Assembly: GCA_035490315.1 (NCBI GenBank)
Contig: DATHET010000178.1
Coordinates: 1-64,000, forward strand
Reading direction: 5' to 3'
Origin: JADJQU01 sp035490315
GTDB lineage: Bacteria > Planctomycetota > UBA1135 > GCA-002686595
DNA length: 64,000 nt
A program made the translations under genes and the position numbers. This document shows positions 55,500 to 64,000 of the stretch, piece by piece; the stretch's first letter is position 1; the number at the start of each line of letters is the position of its first letter. The notes beneath the pieces are model-generated. The model did no database searches, was not told the DNA's origin, and worked only from the letters and a program-made list of their open reading frames with translations.

Positions 55500-56209
55500 A
55501 GCTCGATCTGCTGGTGATCGGCGCGCACCCCGACGACGCGGAGATCTGCGTCGGCGGAACGATGCTCTTGTACCGCCGCGCGGGAAAGCAGGTCGGCGTG
55601 ATCGACGTCACGCGCGGTGAGATGGGCACGCGCGGCAGCGTCGCCGACCGCGACGCGGAGACGGCCGCCGCCACGCGCATCCTCGGCCTGGCGAAGCGCG
55701 ACAACCTGGGCCGGCCCGACGGACGCGTGATCCCGACCGTCGAGGCTCGCGAGAAGCTGGCCAGCCTGATCCGCGAGTACACACCCGACCTGGTCCTCGC
55801 CCACCACACCGAGGACCTGCATCCCGACCACGCCGCCGCGGGCGAGCTCGCGCGCCAGGCCTGGTACCTCTCCGGTCTGGCTCGCCTCGCGGAGCACAGC
55901 GGCGGAGCGCCCGCGCGCAGGCCGAAGCGCATCCTGCACTTCATGGGCCACATTCCCTTCGAGCCGACGCTGGTGATCGACATCACGCCGGTGTGGGATG
56001 CCAAGTGCGAGGTGGTGCGCGCCTACGCCAGCCAGCTCGCCCCGGCGAACGAGCGCGACCGGGGCCAGCACTTCCTGTTCGGGGCCGACGTGCTCTCGCG
56101 GATGGAGACGCGCGCGCGCTACTACGGCGAGCGCATCGGCGTGCGCTACGGCGAGCCGCTGTTCTCCCGCGGTCCTCTGGCGATCGGCGATGTCGCGAGC
56201 TTGAGTTAG
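55496..56209 (+). CDS. bshB1: Bacillithiol biosynthesis deacetylase BshB1
   Basis: A zinc deacetylase of the PIG-L/LmbE family acting on N-acetylglucosaminyl-malate, the second step in bacillithiol synthesis. The 237-residue product has the zinc motif LLVIGAHPDDAEICVGGTML (His and Asp-Asp), VTRGEMGTRGS and the later VLAHHTEDLHPDHAAAGEL with the further His ligands. It overlaps bshC by four bases. Other PIG-L deacetylases share these motifs; location next to bshC and bshA makes BshB1 the best call. Confidence 0.9.
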   Translation: MKLDLLVIGAHPDDAEICVGGTMLLYRRAGKQVGVIDVTRGEMGTRGSVADRDAETAAATRILGLAKRDNLGRPDGRVIPTVEAREKLASLIREYTPDLVLAHHTEDLHPDHAAAGELARQAWYLSGLARLAEHSGGAPARRPKRILHFMGHIPFEPTLVIDITPVWDAKCEVVRAYASQLAPANERDRGQHFLFGADVLSRMETRARYYGERIGVRYGEPLFSRGPLAIGDVASLS

Positions 56210-56235
56210 TCGGCCTCGCGCTACACTCTGATCCG

Positions 56236-57228
56236 ATGCGACGCATTGCCCTGATCAATCAGAAAGGTGGAGTCGGCAAGACCACCTCGACGGTGAACCT
56301 GGGGGCAGCGCTGGCGCGCATGGGCCGGCGCGTGGTGCTGATCGATCTTGACCCGCAAGCCAACCTCAGCCTGCACCTCGACTGCACCCTGCGCTCGGGC
56401 GAAGCCTCGACCTACACGTTGCTGCTCGGCAACACGCCCTTCGCTTCGGCGCTGCGGCCGACTTCGACACCGGGTCTGCGCATCGTCGGCGCGAACATCG
56501 ATCTGTCCGGCGCCGAGCTCGAGCTCGCCAGCGCGATGGGTCGCGAGCTGCTCTTGCGCGATGCGATCGACACCTGGGAAACCGAGGAGCGCGCCAGGAC
56601 GCAGCGCGCGCCGGCGGACTACCTGCTGATCGACTGCCCGCCGAGCCTGGGCCTCCTGTCGATCAACGGCCTGGTCGCTTCGCGCGAGACGATCATCACG
56701 CTGCAGACCGAGTTCTTCGCGCTGCAGGGCATGAGCAAGCTGGTCGACGTGGTGCAGCTCCTGCGGCGGCGCTTGAACCCGTCGCTCGCGGTGACCGGCA
56801 TCCTGCCCTGCCTGTACGACAACCGCTTGCGGCTTGCGCGTGAGGTGCTCGGCGAGATCCGCAAGTACTTCCCCGGCGAAGTCTTCCAGCGGCCGATCGC
56901 GAAGAACATCAAGCTCGCGGAAGCGCCCTCCTACGGCAAGACGATCTTCGAGTACGCGCCGGAGTCGAACGGCGCATCGGATTACACGTCGGTGGCCCTG
57001 GAAGTGATCGCGCAGGAGTCGCGCGACAGCGAGCTCGCCGGTCTGCCGCGGCCTTCGACTGAATCGTCGAAGCGCGTGCCCGCGCTGCGCAGCGTGGCGA
57101 TCACGCCGCGCGAAGCGGACGAGGAAGAGGAGGATTCCGCGCCGCCGCAACACGCGCAGGAATCGAAGCTGCGCGCCTCCGAGCTGCCGCCCCTGCCGCT
57201 CGACGCGTTCGAAATCCGTCCAGCCTGA
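56236..57228 (+). CDS. parA: Chromosome-partitioning ATPase ParA (Soj)
   Basis: A 330-residue ParA-type Walker ATPase that forms DNA-bound gradients for ParB/parS movement. The deviant Walker A is NQKGGVGKTTSTVNLG, followed by VVLIDLDPQANLS, LLIDCPPSLGLLSINGL and the KNIKLAEAPSYGKTIFEYAP motif. The C-terminal 60 residues are acidic and Pro/Ser-rich, longer than in typical Soj. The ATG at 56236 is used; frame upstream is open but not family-like. It sits between bshB1 and bshA and not next to parB. Confidence 0.93.
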   Translation: MRRIALINQKGGVGKTTSTVNLGAALARMGRRVVLIDLDPQANLSLHLDCTLRSGEASTYTLLLGNTPFASALRPTSTPGLRIVGANIDLSGAELELASAMGRELLLRDAIDTWETEERARTQRAPADYLLIDCPPSLGLLSINGLVASRETIITLQTEFFALQGMSKLVDVVQLLRRRLNPSLAVTGILPCLYDNRLRLAREVLGEIRKYFPGEVFQRPIAKNIKLAEAPSYGKTIFEYAPESNGASDYTSVALEVIAQESRDSELAGLPRPSTESSKRVPALRSVAITPREADEEEEDSAPPQHAQESKLRASELPPLPLDAFEIRPA

Positions 57229-57243
57229 GCTGAGCGCCGCGCG

Positions 57244-58395
57244 ATGGACTCGAAGCTGCGCATCGGCATCCTGTGCCATCCGACCTACGGCGGTTCGGGC
57301 GTCGTCGCCAGCGAGCTGGCCCTTTCGCTCGCGGATTCGGGCCACGACGTGCACGTGTTCTCGCACGACGTGCCGCCGCGCCTGGCGCGCTCGCCCGGCC
57401 CCGTGCAGATGCACAAGGCCCAGGGCATTCCTTATCCGCTGTTCCATTCCACGCCCCACGACCTGGCGATCACCTCGGCGATCCTCAACGTGCACCGCGC
57501 GCAAGGGCTCGACGTGCTGCACGCGCACTACGCCCTGCCCCACGCGGTCTCGGCCTTCCTCGCGCGCTCCGCGGCCGAAGCGGACCACACGCGGCCAGCC
57601 CCGCGCGTGGTGACCACCTTGCACGGCACGGACATCACGCTGGTCGGCAACGATCCGTCCTACGCGCCGCTGACGCAGTTCGTGATCTATGCCAGCGATG
57701 CGGCGACGGCCGTGTCGGAATGGCTCGCGGCCCAGACGCGCGAGCGCTTCTGTCCGGACATGGACTGCCCGCGGCCGATCGAGGTGATCCCGAATTTCAT
57801 CGACATCGAGCGCTTCCGTCCCGACATCGTGCCGCGTCCGATCGGCACGCCGCCGATGGTGGTCCACGTGTCGAACTTCCGCGCGGTCAAGCGCGTGCCC
57901 TGGCTGGTGCGCGCCTTCGCGCAGGCCACCACGGGAACCCGCGCGCAGCTGGTGCTGGTCGGAGACGGTCCCGATCAAGCCGAGTGCCGCAGGCTGGTGG
58001 CCGAGCTCGGCCTGTCCTCGCGCGTGGTGTTCCTCGGCGAACGCGACGCGATCCCGGAGCTGATGGCGCCCGCCGACGTCTTCGCCCTGTCCAGCCGCGA
58101 GGAATCCTTCGGCCTGTCGGCCCTGGAGGCCATGGCCTGCGGAACGCCGGTGGTGTCGACGGACGCCGGCGGCGTGCGCGAGGTGGTCGAGCACGGCGTG
58201 TCCGGCCTGCTCTCACCCGTCGATGACCTCCAAGCCTTCTCGAGCCACCTGCGACAGCTCTTGAGCGACACCCAGGCCGCGCGCCGCATGGGCATCGCTG
58301 CCCGCGAGCAGGCGGTGTCGCGGTTCCGGCGCGAGAAGGTCGTCGTGCGCTACGAGGATCTGTACCGGCGTGTGCTCGCGGCGCCTCGGCCGTGA
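57244..58395 (+). CDS. bshA: Bacillithiol biosynthesis glycosyltransferase BshA
   Basis: Joins UDP-GlcNAc to malate, the first step of bacillithiol synthesis. A GT4-family enzyme of 383 residues with GILCHPTYGGSGVVASELAL near the start (the GGSG acceptor loop found in BshA), TTLHGTDITLVGNDP, VVHVSNFRAVKRV and the nucleotide-binding SREESFGLSALEAMACGTPV. It is the best GT4 candidate for BshA because bshB1 and bshC are two and three genes away. It overlaps the desulfurase gene by four bases. Confidence 0.9.
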   Translation: MDSKLRIGILCHPTYGGSGVVASELALSLADSGHDVHVFSHDVPPRLARSPGPVQMHKAQGIPYPLFHSTPHDLAITSAILNVHRAQGLDVLHAHYALPHAVSAFLARSAAEADHTRPAPRVVTTLHGTDITLVGNDPSYAPLTQFVIYASDAATAVSEWLAAQTRERFCPDMDCPRPIEVIPNFIDIERFRPDIVPRPIGTPPMVVHVSNFRAVKRVPWLVRAFAQATTGTRAQLVLVGDGPDQAECRRLVAELGLSSRVVFLGERDAIPELMAPADVFALSSREESFGLSALEAMACGTPVVSTDAGGVREVVEHGVSGLLSPVDDLQAFSSHLRQLLSDTQAARRMGIAAREQAVSRFRREKVVVRYEDLYRRVLAAPRP

Positions 58396-59552
58396 GCGTC
58401 TACCTGGACCACAACGCGACCACGCCGCTGCGCGAAGAGGTGCGCCGGTTGATGGACTCGCTGCGCGAGGAGGGCCTGGGCAATCCGTCCAGCTTGCACG
58501 GCTCCGGTCGCCGCGCGCGCCAGATGATCGACGCGGCTCGCGAGCAGGCGGCGGCGGCGCTCGGGCTTCCCGAGGACTCGCTGACCTTCACCTCCGGCGG
58601 AACCGAGGCCAACAACCTCGCCCTGCTCGGGGCGATGCGCGCGAGAGCCAATCCTGGGACAGTGGTGACCACGGCGATCGAGCATTCCTCGGTGCTCGCT
58701 CCCGCGCAGGCCCTCGTCCGCGAGGGACACCGCTGTCAGTTGATCCCCGTCGATCGCAAGGGCCAACCCGATATCGATGCCCTGTGCAAGGCCGCGGCGG
58801 GGGCTCGGCTGGTCAGCGTCATGGCTGGCAACAACGAAATCGGCGTCTGCCCACCTCTGGTGGACCTGGTGGAGCGTCTTCCGCGCGGCGAAGCAGGTCA
58901 GCGCGTCCTGTTCCACAGCGATGCGGCCCAGGCCGTGGGGCGGATCGAGGTGCCCTGGGAGCTCCTGGACCTCGCCAGCCTCTCGGCGCACAAGTTCGGC
59001 GGGCCGCTCGGCGTGGGCTTGTTGATCCGCCGCGGTGGAGTGCAGATCGAGCCGATCTGCCACGGCGGGGGTCAGGAGCTCGGTTTTCGGCCCGGCACCG
59101 AGCACGCGGTGGCGATCGCGGGCGCAGCGCTGGCCCTCGAGCTGGCTTGCGAGCAGCGCGAAACCTTCGCGCGTCGCGCGCACCAACTCGGTCGTTCCTT
59201 GTGGGAGCGACTGCGCCTGCGCGTGCCCGGGATCCAGTTGCTGGGGCCAGAGCTGCGAGAAGAGTCGCTTCAGCCCGATCGCCTTCCAGGGACGTTGAAC
59301 ATCCTCGCGCAAGCGGTTGACGGGAAGGTGCTCGTCACTCGTCTCGATCTGGCGGGACTCGAGATCTCGGCGGGCTCGGCGTGCGCGAGCGGATCGCTCG
59401 AAGCTTCGCACGTGTTGCTCGCGCTCGGCTTCGACGAAACGCGCGCTCGCGCAGGACTTCGGGTCTCGATCGGGCGCACGACGCGTGCAGAAGATGTGGA
59501 CATCGCCGTTGAGATTCTGGGGAGAACGCTGGGAGAAGCGGGCGCACGCTGA
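58392..59552 (+). CDS. Cysteine desulfurase (NifS/IscS-like)
   Basis: A PLP enzyme that removes sulfur from cysteine for Fe-S or thio-cofactor synthesis. The 386-residue product has VYLDHNATTPLREEVRRLM at the N-terminus, the substrate helix TFTSGGTEANNLALLGAMRA, the PLP lysine in SLSAHKFGGPLG and the mobile catalytic Cys in GSACASGS. This is the IscS/NifS branch; no IscU, IscA or NifU gene is nearby, and the gene follows the bacillithiol cluster, so a bacillithiol- or tRNA-thiolation-linked role is possible. GTG start with GTGA overlap to bshA. Confidence 0.92.
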   Translation: MSVYLDHNATTPLREEVRRLMDSLREEGLGNPSSLHGSGRRARQMIDAAREQAAAALGLPEDSLTFTSGGTEANNLALLGAMRARANPGTVVTTAIEHSSVLAPAQALVREGHRCQLIPVDRKGQPDIDALCKAAAGARLVSVMAGNNEIGVCPPLVDLVERLPRGEAGQRVLFHSDAAQAVGRIEVPWELLDLASLSAHKFGGPLGVGLLIRRGGVQIEPICHGGGQELGFRPGTEHAVAIAGAALALELACEQRETFARRAHQLGRSLWERLRLRVPGIQLLGPELREESLQPDRLPGTLNILAQAVDGKVLVTRLDLAGLEISAGSACASGSLEASHVLLALGFDETRARAGLRVSIGRTTRAEDVDIAVEILGRTLGEAGAR

Positions 59553-60090
59553 GTGCCAGCATGGGTTTGCGAACAGCGTGTGAAGAGTGGCGGCTAATCT
59601 CGTTGACCAAATCGATTTTGCGCGTTGGAATGCCGCGCCTTCGAGACACGTGTGTGCGGCCTTGCTCGCCGCTCGCATGTGTCCCCGGAGGGTCCCCCCG
59701 CTCCTGCGGAGCGTGCAAGCTGCGCGCCTCGTTTCCCCCTGACTTAGAGACAGCCATGTGGAAGAACCGTCCCGCCGAACCGAGTCCGGTCGCCTACCGA
59801 GGCGGCCATCGGCAATCGCCCAACCGACGTTCTTCCAGGGTTTCGAGCAAGGGATCACACGAGAGTCAGGGCGCCGCGCCCATGTGATTCGGCTTTGAGA
59901 CCGATTCCCGCCGGCTTTCGCGGCGGGACGGAACCACGTTCCGCGAGCCCTGTCCCTGCTCGCCGAACATTCGGGATGCGCGCGCCGACACCACGCGCGG
60001 AACCCAGGTCTTCCTTTCCTCCCACTCGAAGCCTCGAAGGCGCGGTGTTGTTTGACGTCCGATTCCGTCCTGATCCGACTGCGACCGCCC
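59553..60090. other. 538-base region between the desulfurase and dnaA
   Basis: No convincing gene. A frame at 59756-59887 could encode a basic 43-residue peptide but has no homology I recognise. A GCTCC/GGAGC hairpin near 59698 and a TCCCGCCG/CGGCGGGA hairpin near 59915 may terminate the upstream operon. The remainder probably holds the dnaA promoter and possibly part of the origin; I could not find DnaA boxes with confidence here. Confidence 0.5.
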
Positions 60091-61587
60091 ATGCAAGACC
60101 CGCAAGCACCCGAGAAGCCGAGCCGCTCTCGCGACGAGCCCGCGCTCGTCGGCCAGACGCCTCCCGGCAGCCCGGGGACCGAGGAGTCGGCGACCGAGGC
60201 GGGCGCGGGCCTGCGCCAGCGCTGGAGTGAAGTCCAGACCGTGCTGCAAGGTTTGATCCAGCGCGAACAATTCGAAACCTGGTTCCGGCGCGCCGAGCTG
60301 CGGCGCATCGATGAGGCGCTGATCTGCGTCGCCGTGCAGAACAACTTCACCCGCGACTGGCTGACCAAGCATTACCAGGACGCGATCGAGCGCGCGGCGG
60401 CGAGCGTCTTCGGCCGCGAGTTCGCCGTCGAGTTCATCGTCGACGCCGAAATGGTCGGCGAGCGACGGGCGCGCGCGGAGAGCGAGCCCGCCGTCGAGGC
60501 CGCCCCTCTGCCGCGTCCCGCCGCGGCTTCGGACGGCAGCGCCGCCAATCGCCTGATGTGGGCCAGCGACGTGCTGCTCAACCCGCACTATCGATTCGAT
60601 TCCTTCGTGGTCGGTCCCTGCAACCGCTTCGCCCACGCGGCATCGGTCGGCGTCAGCGAGAGTCCAGGAAAGAACTACAACCCCTTCTTCCTCCACGGCT
60701 CGAACGGCCTGGGCAAGACGCACCTGCTGCAGTCCCTGTGCTACTCGCTGCTCGAGCGCACGCCGCACACGCGCATCCTGTACCTGTCCTGCGAGACCTT
60801 CGTCAACCACTTCATCAGCGCGCTGGAGAACGGCGACCTGATCACGTTCCGCAACAAGTACCGCAACGTCGACGTCCTGGTCATCGACGACATCCACGTG
60901 CTCGCGAACAAGGAGCGCACGCAGGAAGAGTTCTTCCACACCTTCAATACGCTCTACAACGCGGGCAAGCAGATCGTGCTCTCCTCGGACACCTCGCCCA
61001 AGGAGATCCCGACGTTGCAGGAGCGGCTGGTGTCGCGCTTCAAGTGGGGGCTGGTCACGGAGATCGAGCGTCCCTGCTACGAGACGCGCATGGCGATCCT
61101 CAAGCGCAAGAGTCGCGAGCGCGGCCACGAGCTGCCCGACGACGTCGCGCGCCTGCTCGCCGAGCACATCGACACGAACATCCGCGAGCTGGAGGGCGCG
61201 GTGACGCGCCTGCAGGGCTACGCCTCGCTCAGCGGCCAGGCCTTGACGCCCGAGCTCGCGACGCGCGTGCTGCGCGACGTGTTCACCCAGTCGCGCGGGC
61301 AGCTCTCGATGGAAGAGATCCTGCGCGTGGTCACGGCGCACTTCAACATGAAGCTCTCCGAGCTGCAGTCCAAGCGGCGCAGCAACGTGATCGTCTTCCC
61401 GAGACAGATCGGCATGTACCTGATCCGCAAGAGCACGCGTCATTCCCTCGAGGAGATCGGCGGCTTCTTCGGCGGCCGCGACCACTCGACCGTGCTCTAC
61501 GCCATCGACCGCATCGAGAAGCAGATGGAGTCCGATCCGCGCACCAAGGAGCTGGTGGCGGGATTCCTGAACCAGCTGCGGCGCTGA
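60091..61587 (+). CDS. dnaA: Chromosomal replication initiator DnaA
   Basis: A 498-residue initiator ATPase. Domain I (QRWSEVQTVLQGLIQREQFE) begins near residue 45 after a disordered Pro/Ser-rich head. The AAA+ core has Walker A HGSNGLGKTHLLQSL, Walker B VLVIDDIHVLANKERTQEEF, sensor I and the arginine-finger region TLQERLVSRFKWGLV. The C-terminal DNA-binding domain has the signature IGGFFGGRDHSTVLYAID, with DHSTV in place of the usual DHTTV. ATG at 60091 or TTG at 60052 are possible; I took the ATG. Confidence 0.96.
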   Translation: MQDPQAPEKPSRSRDEPALVGQTPPGSPGTEESATEAGAGLRQRWSEVQTVLQGLIQREQFETWFRRAELRRIDEALICVAVQNNFTRDWLTKHYQDAIERAAASVFGREFAVEFIVDAEMVGERRARAESEPAVEAAPLPRPAAASDGSAANRLMWASDVLLNPHYRFDSFVVGPCNRFAHAASVGVSESPGKNYNPFFLHGSNGLGKTHLLQSLCYSLLERTPHTRILYLSCETFVNHFISALENGDLITFRNKYRNVDVLVIDDIHVLANKERTQEEFFHTFNTLYNAGKQIVLSSDTSPKEIPTLQERLVSRFKWGLVTEIERPCYETRMAILKRKSRERGHELPDDVARLLAEHIDTNIRELEGAVTRLQGYASLSGQALTPELATRVLRDVFTQSRGQLSMEEILRVVTAHFNMKLSELQSKRRSNVIVFPRQIGMYLIRKSTRHSLEEIGGFFGGRDHSTVLYAIDRIEKQMESDPRTKELVAGFLNQLRR

Positions 61588-62033
61588 GCTTCCGTGACGA
61601 ACTCGACTCTCGAAAAGCCGCGCCCGGTCGCGGCGAAGAGGTCTTCGTGGACGATGGACGGAGCGTGCAGAACCCGTGATCAACCGGGGACAAGTGGACC
61701 GACTTCGTGGAGTTTTCGGGCGATCTCCACGCTCGGGCCCCGGCCGCCGGCGAGCCTTGTGGAGGGCTGTTGGCAACCCCCCCGGATCTCCCCGTGCCAT
61801 GCACGTCGAATTCACACTCGGCGCTCGGGCCTCCGAAGACCTAGCCCGCGGAGCGACAAGTGTTTGGGAAGAAGCCGATCGCAGTTCTCCACGGTGGGGG
61901 GCACTGCTTATGATGATGAAGATTACTTCTATAGAAGAATTGGAACGGTTCTCCCCAACGGCCTTCGACCCCCGTGGGCCACTCGAATCTGCGCTCTGAT
62001 TCTCGCCAGTCCCCCAGCCAGGTTGTGCCTCGA
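61588..62033. other. Probable replication origin region between dnaA and dnaN
   Basis: A 446-base gap between dnaA and dnaN with no supported gene. It contains at least four DnaA-box-like CTCCACR motifs (61706-61712, 61725-61731, 61758-61764 and 61887-61893, both strands). It also has a short AT-rich patch at 61908-61941 (TATGATGATGAAGATTACT, then TTCTATAGAA) that stands out in this GC-rich region and may be the unwinding element. The boxes are not the classical TTATCCACA, so the assignment rests on position, motif clustering and the AT patch together. Confidence 0.5.
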
Positions 62034-63134
62034 ATGAAAATCCTCTGCGATCGAGAGAAGCTCCGTGAAGGTCTCGCGCTGGCGAACAACGTCATTCCGG
62101 CCAAGAGTCCCAAGCCGGCTTTGTCGAACGTGTGCCTGGTCGCGACCGAGGGCGCGCTCGAGCTCGTCGGCACGGACCTCGAAGTCGCGCTGCGCTACCG
62201 CATCGAGGACGTGAAGGTCGCCGAGCCCGGCACGGCGGTGATCCCGGCGCGCGTCGCGTTGGACTTCGTGCGCGACTTGACCGGTGAGACCGTGACGCTG
62301 GAGACCAACGGCTCGAACTGCACGATCTCGAGCGGATCGGATTCCTGCGAGCTGGTGACCATCGACCCCGACGAGTTCCCGGTGATCGCGCACTTCGACC
62401 AGACCGGCGCCGTCTCGCTGCAGGGCGGCACGTTCACGGCGCTGGTCGGACGCACCGCCTTCGCCGCCGCTCGCGAGCAGGGCCGCTACGCCATGCACGG
62501 AGTCCTCACGGAGATCGCGGACGGTCACTTGAGAATGGTGGCCACGGACGGCCGGCGTCTCGCTGTGGCCTCCGCACCGATCGACACGCCCAAGGTCGTG
62601 CCGCGTCCGGTGATCGTGCCGACCAAGGGCACCCAGTTGTTCTGCCGCGTGATCACCGACCCGCTCGACCAGATCCAGCTCTCGTTCAGCGAGAACCAGA
62701 TCGGGCTCAAGACGCGCAACGCCGAAGTCTTCGCGCGACTGCTCGATGGCGAGTTCCCGCGCTACCAGGCCGTGATCCCGACCGAGTCGGCCAACAGCGT
62801 CGAGGCGGACTCCGAGATGCTGCTGCGCAAGCTGCGCCTGGTCGCCAACGTGACCGGCGAGGAAGCGCGCGCGGTGCGGCTCTCGATCAAGAAGGGCAGC
62901 CTGGAGATCTTCGGTCAATCCGCTGGCCGCGGCGAAGCGCGGGCCGCGATGGAGATCGACTACAAGGGCAAGAACGCCGAGATCGCTTTCAACCCCGATT
63001 ACGTGATCGACGGGCTCAAGAACTGCGAGAACGGCTCGGTCGTGCTCGAATTCAACGAGAAGACCTCCCCGGGCAAATTCCGCCTCGGCGAGAGCTACAT
63101 CTACATCGTGATGCCGATCACGATCGACACCTGA
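62034..63134 (+). CDS. dnaN: DNA polymerase III beta subunit (sliding clamp)
   Basis: The ring-shaped processivity clamp. The 366-residue product starts MKILCDREKLREGLALANNV and has SPKPALSNVCLVATEGALEL, DGRRLAVASAP in domain II and the C-terminal YIYIVMPIT ending that forms the partner-binding cleft. Length is normal. It follows dnaA after the presumed origin and is followed six bases later by the dciA-like gene. The frame is open upstream to 61974, but the family begins at the ATG at 62034. Confidence 0.96.
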   Translation: MKILCDREKLREGLALANNVIPAKSPKPALSNVCLVATEGALELVGTDLEVALRYRIEDVKVAEPGTAVIPARVALDFVRDLTGETVTLETNGSNCTISSGSDSCELVTIDPDEFPVIAHFDQTGAVSLQGGTFTALVGRTAFAAAREQGRYAMHGVLTEIADGHLRMVATDGRRLAVASAPIDTPKVVPRPVIVPTKGTQLFCRVITDPLDQIQLSFSENQIGLKTRNAEVFARLLDGEFPRYQAVIPTESANSVEADSEMLLRKLRLVANVTGEEARAVRLSIKKGSLEIFGQSAGRGEARAAMEIDYKGKNAEIAFNPDYVIDGLKNCENGSVVLEFNEKTSPGKFRLGESYIYIVMPITIDT

Positions 63135-63140
63135 AAAGAG

Positions 63141-63455
63141 TTGCAATTTCAGACTAAGAGACCGGCGCCGACATCGATCCACGATGCCCTGGCCGCCTTC
63201 CTTCGCAACAGCGGGCTGGACTCCAAGCTGGCCCAGGCCTGCGTGTTCGGCGCCTGGAACCACGCGGTGGGCGAGACCCTCGCCAAGCGCGCCAAGCCGG
63301 TGCGCTTCCAGAGCGGGGAACTCCTGGTCGAGGTCCAATCGGCGCCCCATCTCCACGAACTGACCAACTTCACCGGCGAGCGCTACCGCGTGCTCGCCAA
63401 CAAGAAGCTGGGGGCCGCGCGCATCACGCGCGTCGTGTTCCAGCTCCAACGCTGA
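63141..63455 (+). CDS. dciA: DciA-like protein (DUF721)
   Basis: A 104-residue protein of the DUF721/DciA family, which loads or stimulates the replicative helicase DnaB in bacteria that lack DnaC. Recognisable are LDSKLAQACVFGAWNHAVGE, LAKRAKPVRFQSGELLVEVQ and SAPHLHELTNF. The start is TTG with an AAAGAG site. Its place between dnaN and gyrB is typical for this family. Confidence 0.85.
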   Translation: MQFQTKRPAPTSIHDALAAFLRNSGLDSKLAQACVFGAWNHAVGETLAKRAKPVRFQSGELLVEVQSAPHLHELTNFTGERYRVLANKKLGAARITRVVFQLQR

Positions 63456-63495
63456 CCTCGCGGGATTGGCCTGCACGGGCCTCCGCAAAGATTCC

Positions 63496-64000
63496 ATGGC
63501 TGACAACGATCTGACCAACACCTACGGCGCTTCCTCGATCACCGTGCTCGAGGGGCTCGAGGCGGTGCGCAAGCGCCCGGCCATGTACATCGGCGACACC
63601 GATGTGCGCGGCCTGCACCACCTGATCTGGGAAGTCGTCGACAACTCGATCGACGAAGCCCTCGCCGGCTACGCGACCCTGGTCAGCGTGCAGATCCGCG
63701 ATGACGGATCGGTCAGCGTCACCGACAACGGCCGCGGCATCCCGACCGGCATCCACCCGACCGAGGGCATCTCGGCCGTCGAATTGGTGCTCACGAAGTT
63801 GCACGCGGGAGGCAAGTTCGACCACGGCGCGTACAAGGTCTCGGGCGGCCTGCACGGAGTCGGCGTGTCCTGCGTCAACGCCCTTTCGGCCTGGTTGGAA
63901 GTCAACGTCTTCCAGAACGGCCAGACGCACTGGATGAAATTCGAGCGCGGCGTTCCCTGCGCGCCGCTGGCCTCCGTCGGCCGCAGCGACAAGCGCGGCA
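63496..64000 (+). CDS. gyrB: DNA gyrase subunit B (5' part)
   Basis: The first 168 codons of gyrase subunit B; the gene runs past the right edge of the window. The GHKL ATPase start is unmistakable: ITVLEGLEAVRKRPAMYIGD, VVDNSIDEALAGY with the catalytic Glu, VTDNGRGIPTGIHPTEG and the ATP lid GGKFDHGAYKVSGGLHGVGV. The ATG at 63496 follows a GCAAAG stretch and lies 40 bases after the dciA-like stop. Confidence 0.94.
   Translation, partial: MADNDLTNTYGASSITVLEGLEAVRKRPAMYIGDTDVRGLHHLIWEVVDNSIDEALAGYATLVSVQIRDDGSVSVTDNGRGIPTGIHPTEGISAVELVLTKLHAGGKFDHGAYKVSGGLHGVGVSCVNALSAWLEVNVFQNGQTHWMKFERGVPCAPLASVGRSDKRG

Noticed and set aside
59756..59887. A possible 43-residue basic peptide upstream of dnaA
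   Set aside because: I tested it for ribosomal protein L34, which often lies near dnaA, and it does not match; no ribosome site.
61676..61999. A 107-codon frame in the dnaA-dnaN gap
   Set aside because: The region looks regulatory (origin) and the product has no known features.

Overview
The window is high-GC chromosomal DNA from a Gram-negative-type bacterium close to its replication origin. The right end holds dnaA, dnaN, a dciA-like gene and gyrB in the classical order. A parA gene lies 3 kb upstream of dnaA, and a parB gene with a perfect parS site lies 8 kb further out. Flagellar hook genes, a MacAB/TolC-type efflux operon, a class II ribonucleotide reductase, RNase HIII, a complete bacillithiol pathway and several large secreted or membrane-anchored proteins of unknown function together suggest a Planctomycetota-like organism. 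That assignment is inference; no rRNA or other taxonomic marker was seen. No CRISPR array, insertion sequence, rRNA or tRNA was recognised.

Layout. 0-4 kb: a leftward hook block (fliK-like, flgD, flgE) with a possible sigma-54 promoter. 4-9 kb: a secreted beta-propeller/diheme cytochrome, a secreted esterase with a duplicated gene tail beside it, and rpiA. 9.7-12.2 kb: feoAB behind a short palindromic operator candidate. 12.2-17 kb: an HDOD protein, a DsbD-like transporter, a TlpA-like thioredoxin and a small secreted protein. 17-27 kb: nrdJ (with an NrdR-box candidate), murJ, yqeY, gyrA and an M48 peptidase. 26.7-29.2 kb: a PHA-granule-region-like protein, dapF, rnhC and a Rieske ferredoxin. 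29.2-36.2 kb: a tightly coupled leftward export operon (TolC, adaptor, ATPase, two permeases, lipoprotein) preceded by a Cys-rich small protein. 36.3-41.1 kb: a cystathionine beta-synthase-like enzyme facing HAD, SGNH, DUF72 and acyltransferase genes. 41.3-45.3 kb: two large secreted proteins of unknown function. 45.9-51.7 kb: cyclophilin, parB/parS, a membrane protein, a phosphoesterase, an HPr-domain fusion and a sigma factor. 51.7-59.6 kb: hemW, pyrF, bshC, bshB, parA, bshA and a cysteine desulfurase. 60-64 kb: the replication block.

How genes work together. BshA, BshB and BshC would make bacillithiol, and an adjacent desulfurase handles cysteine sulfur. The Feo system imports ferrous iron. 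The efflux genes form one translationally coupled machine with repeated GTGA stop/start overlaps. ParABS, DnaA, DnaN, DciA and GyrB are the origin and segregation toolkit.

A recurring structural theme is that gene ends carry long, sometimes perfect inverted repeats that include the stop codons themselves. The most striking are a perfect 45-bp-arm palindrome at 37673-37763 and a 44/45 palindrome at 21741-21845. Half of the 37.7 kb palindrome recurs at the left edge of the window. GTG and TTG starts are frequent, and two neighbouring genes (a sigma factor and hemW) may even start at ATT.
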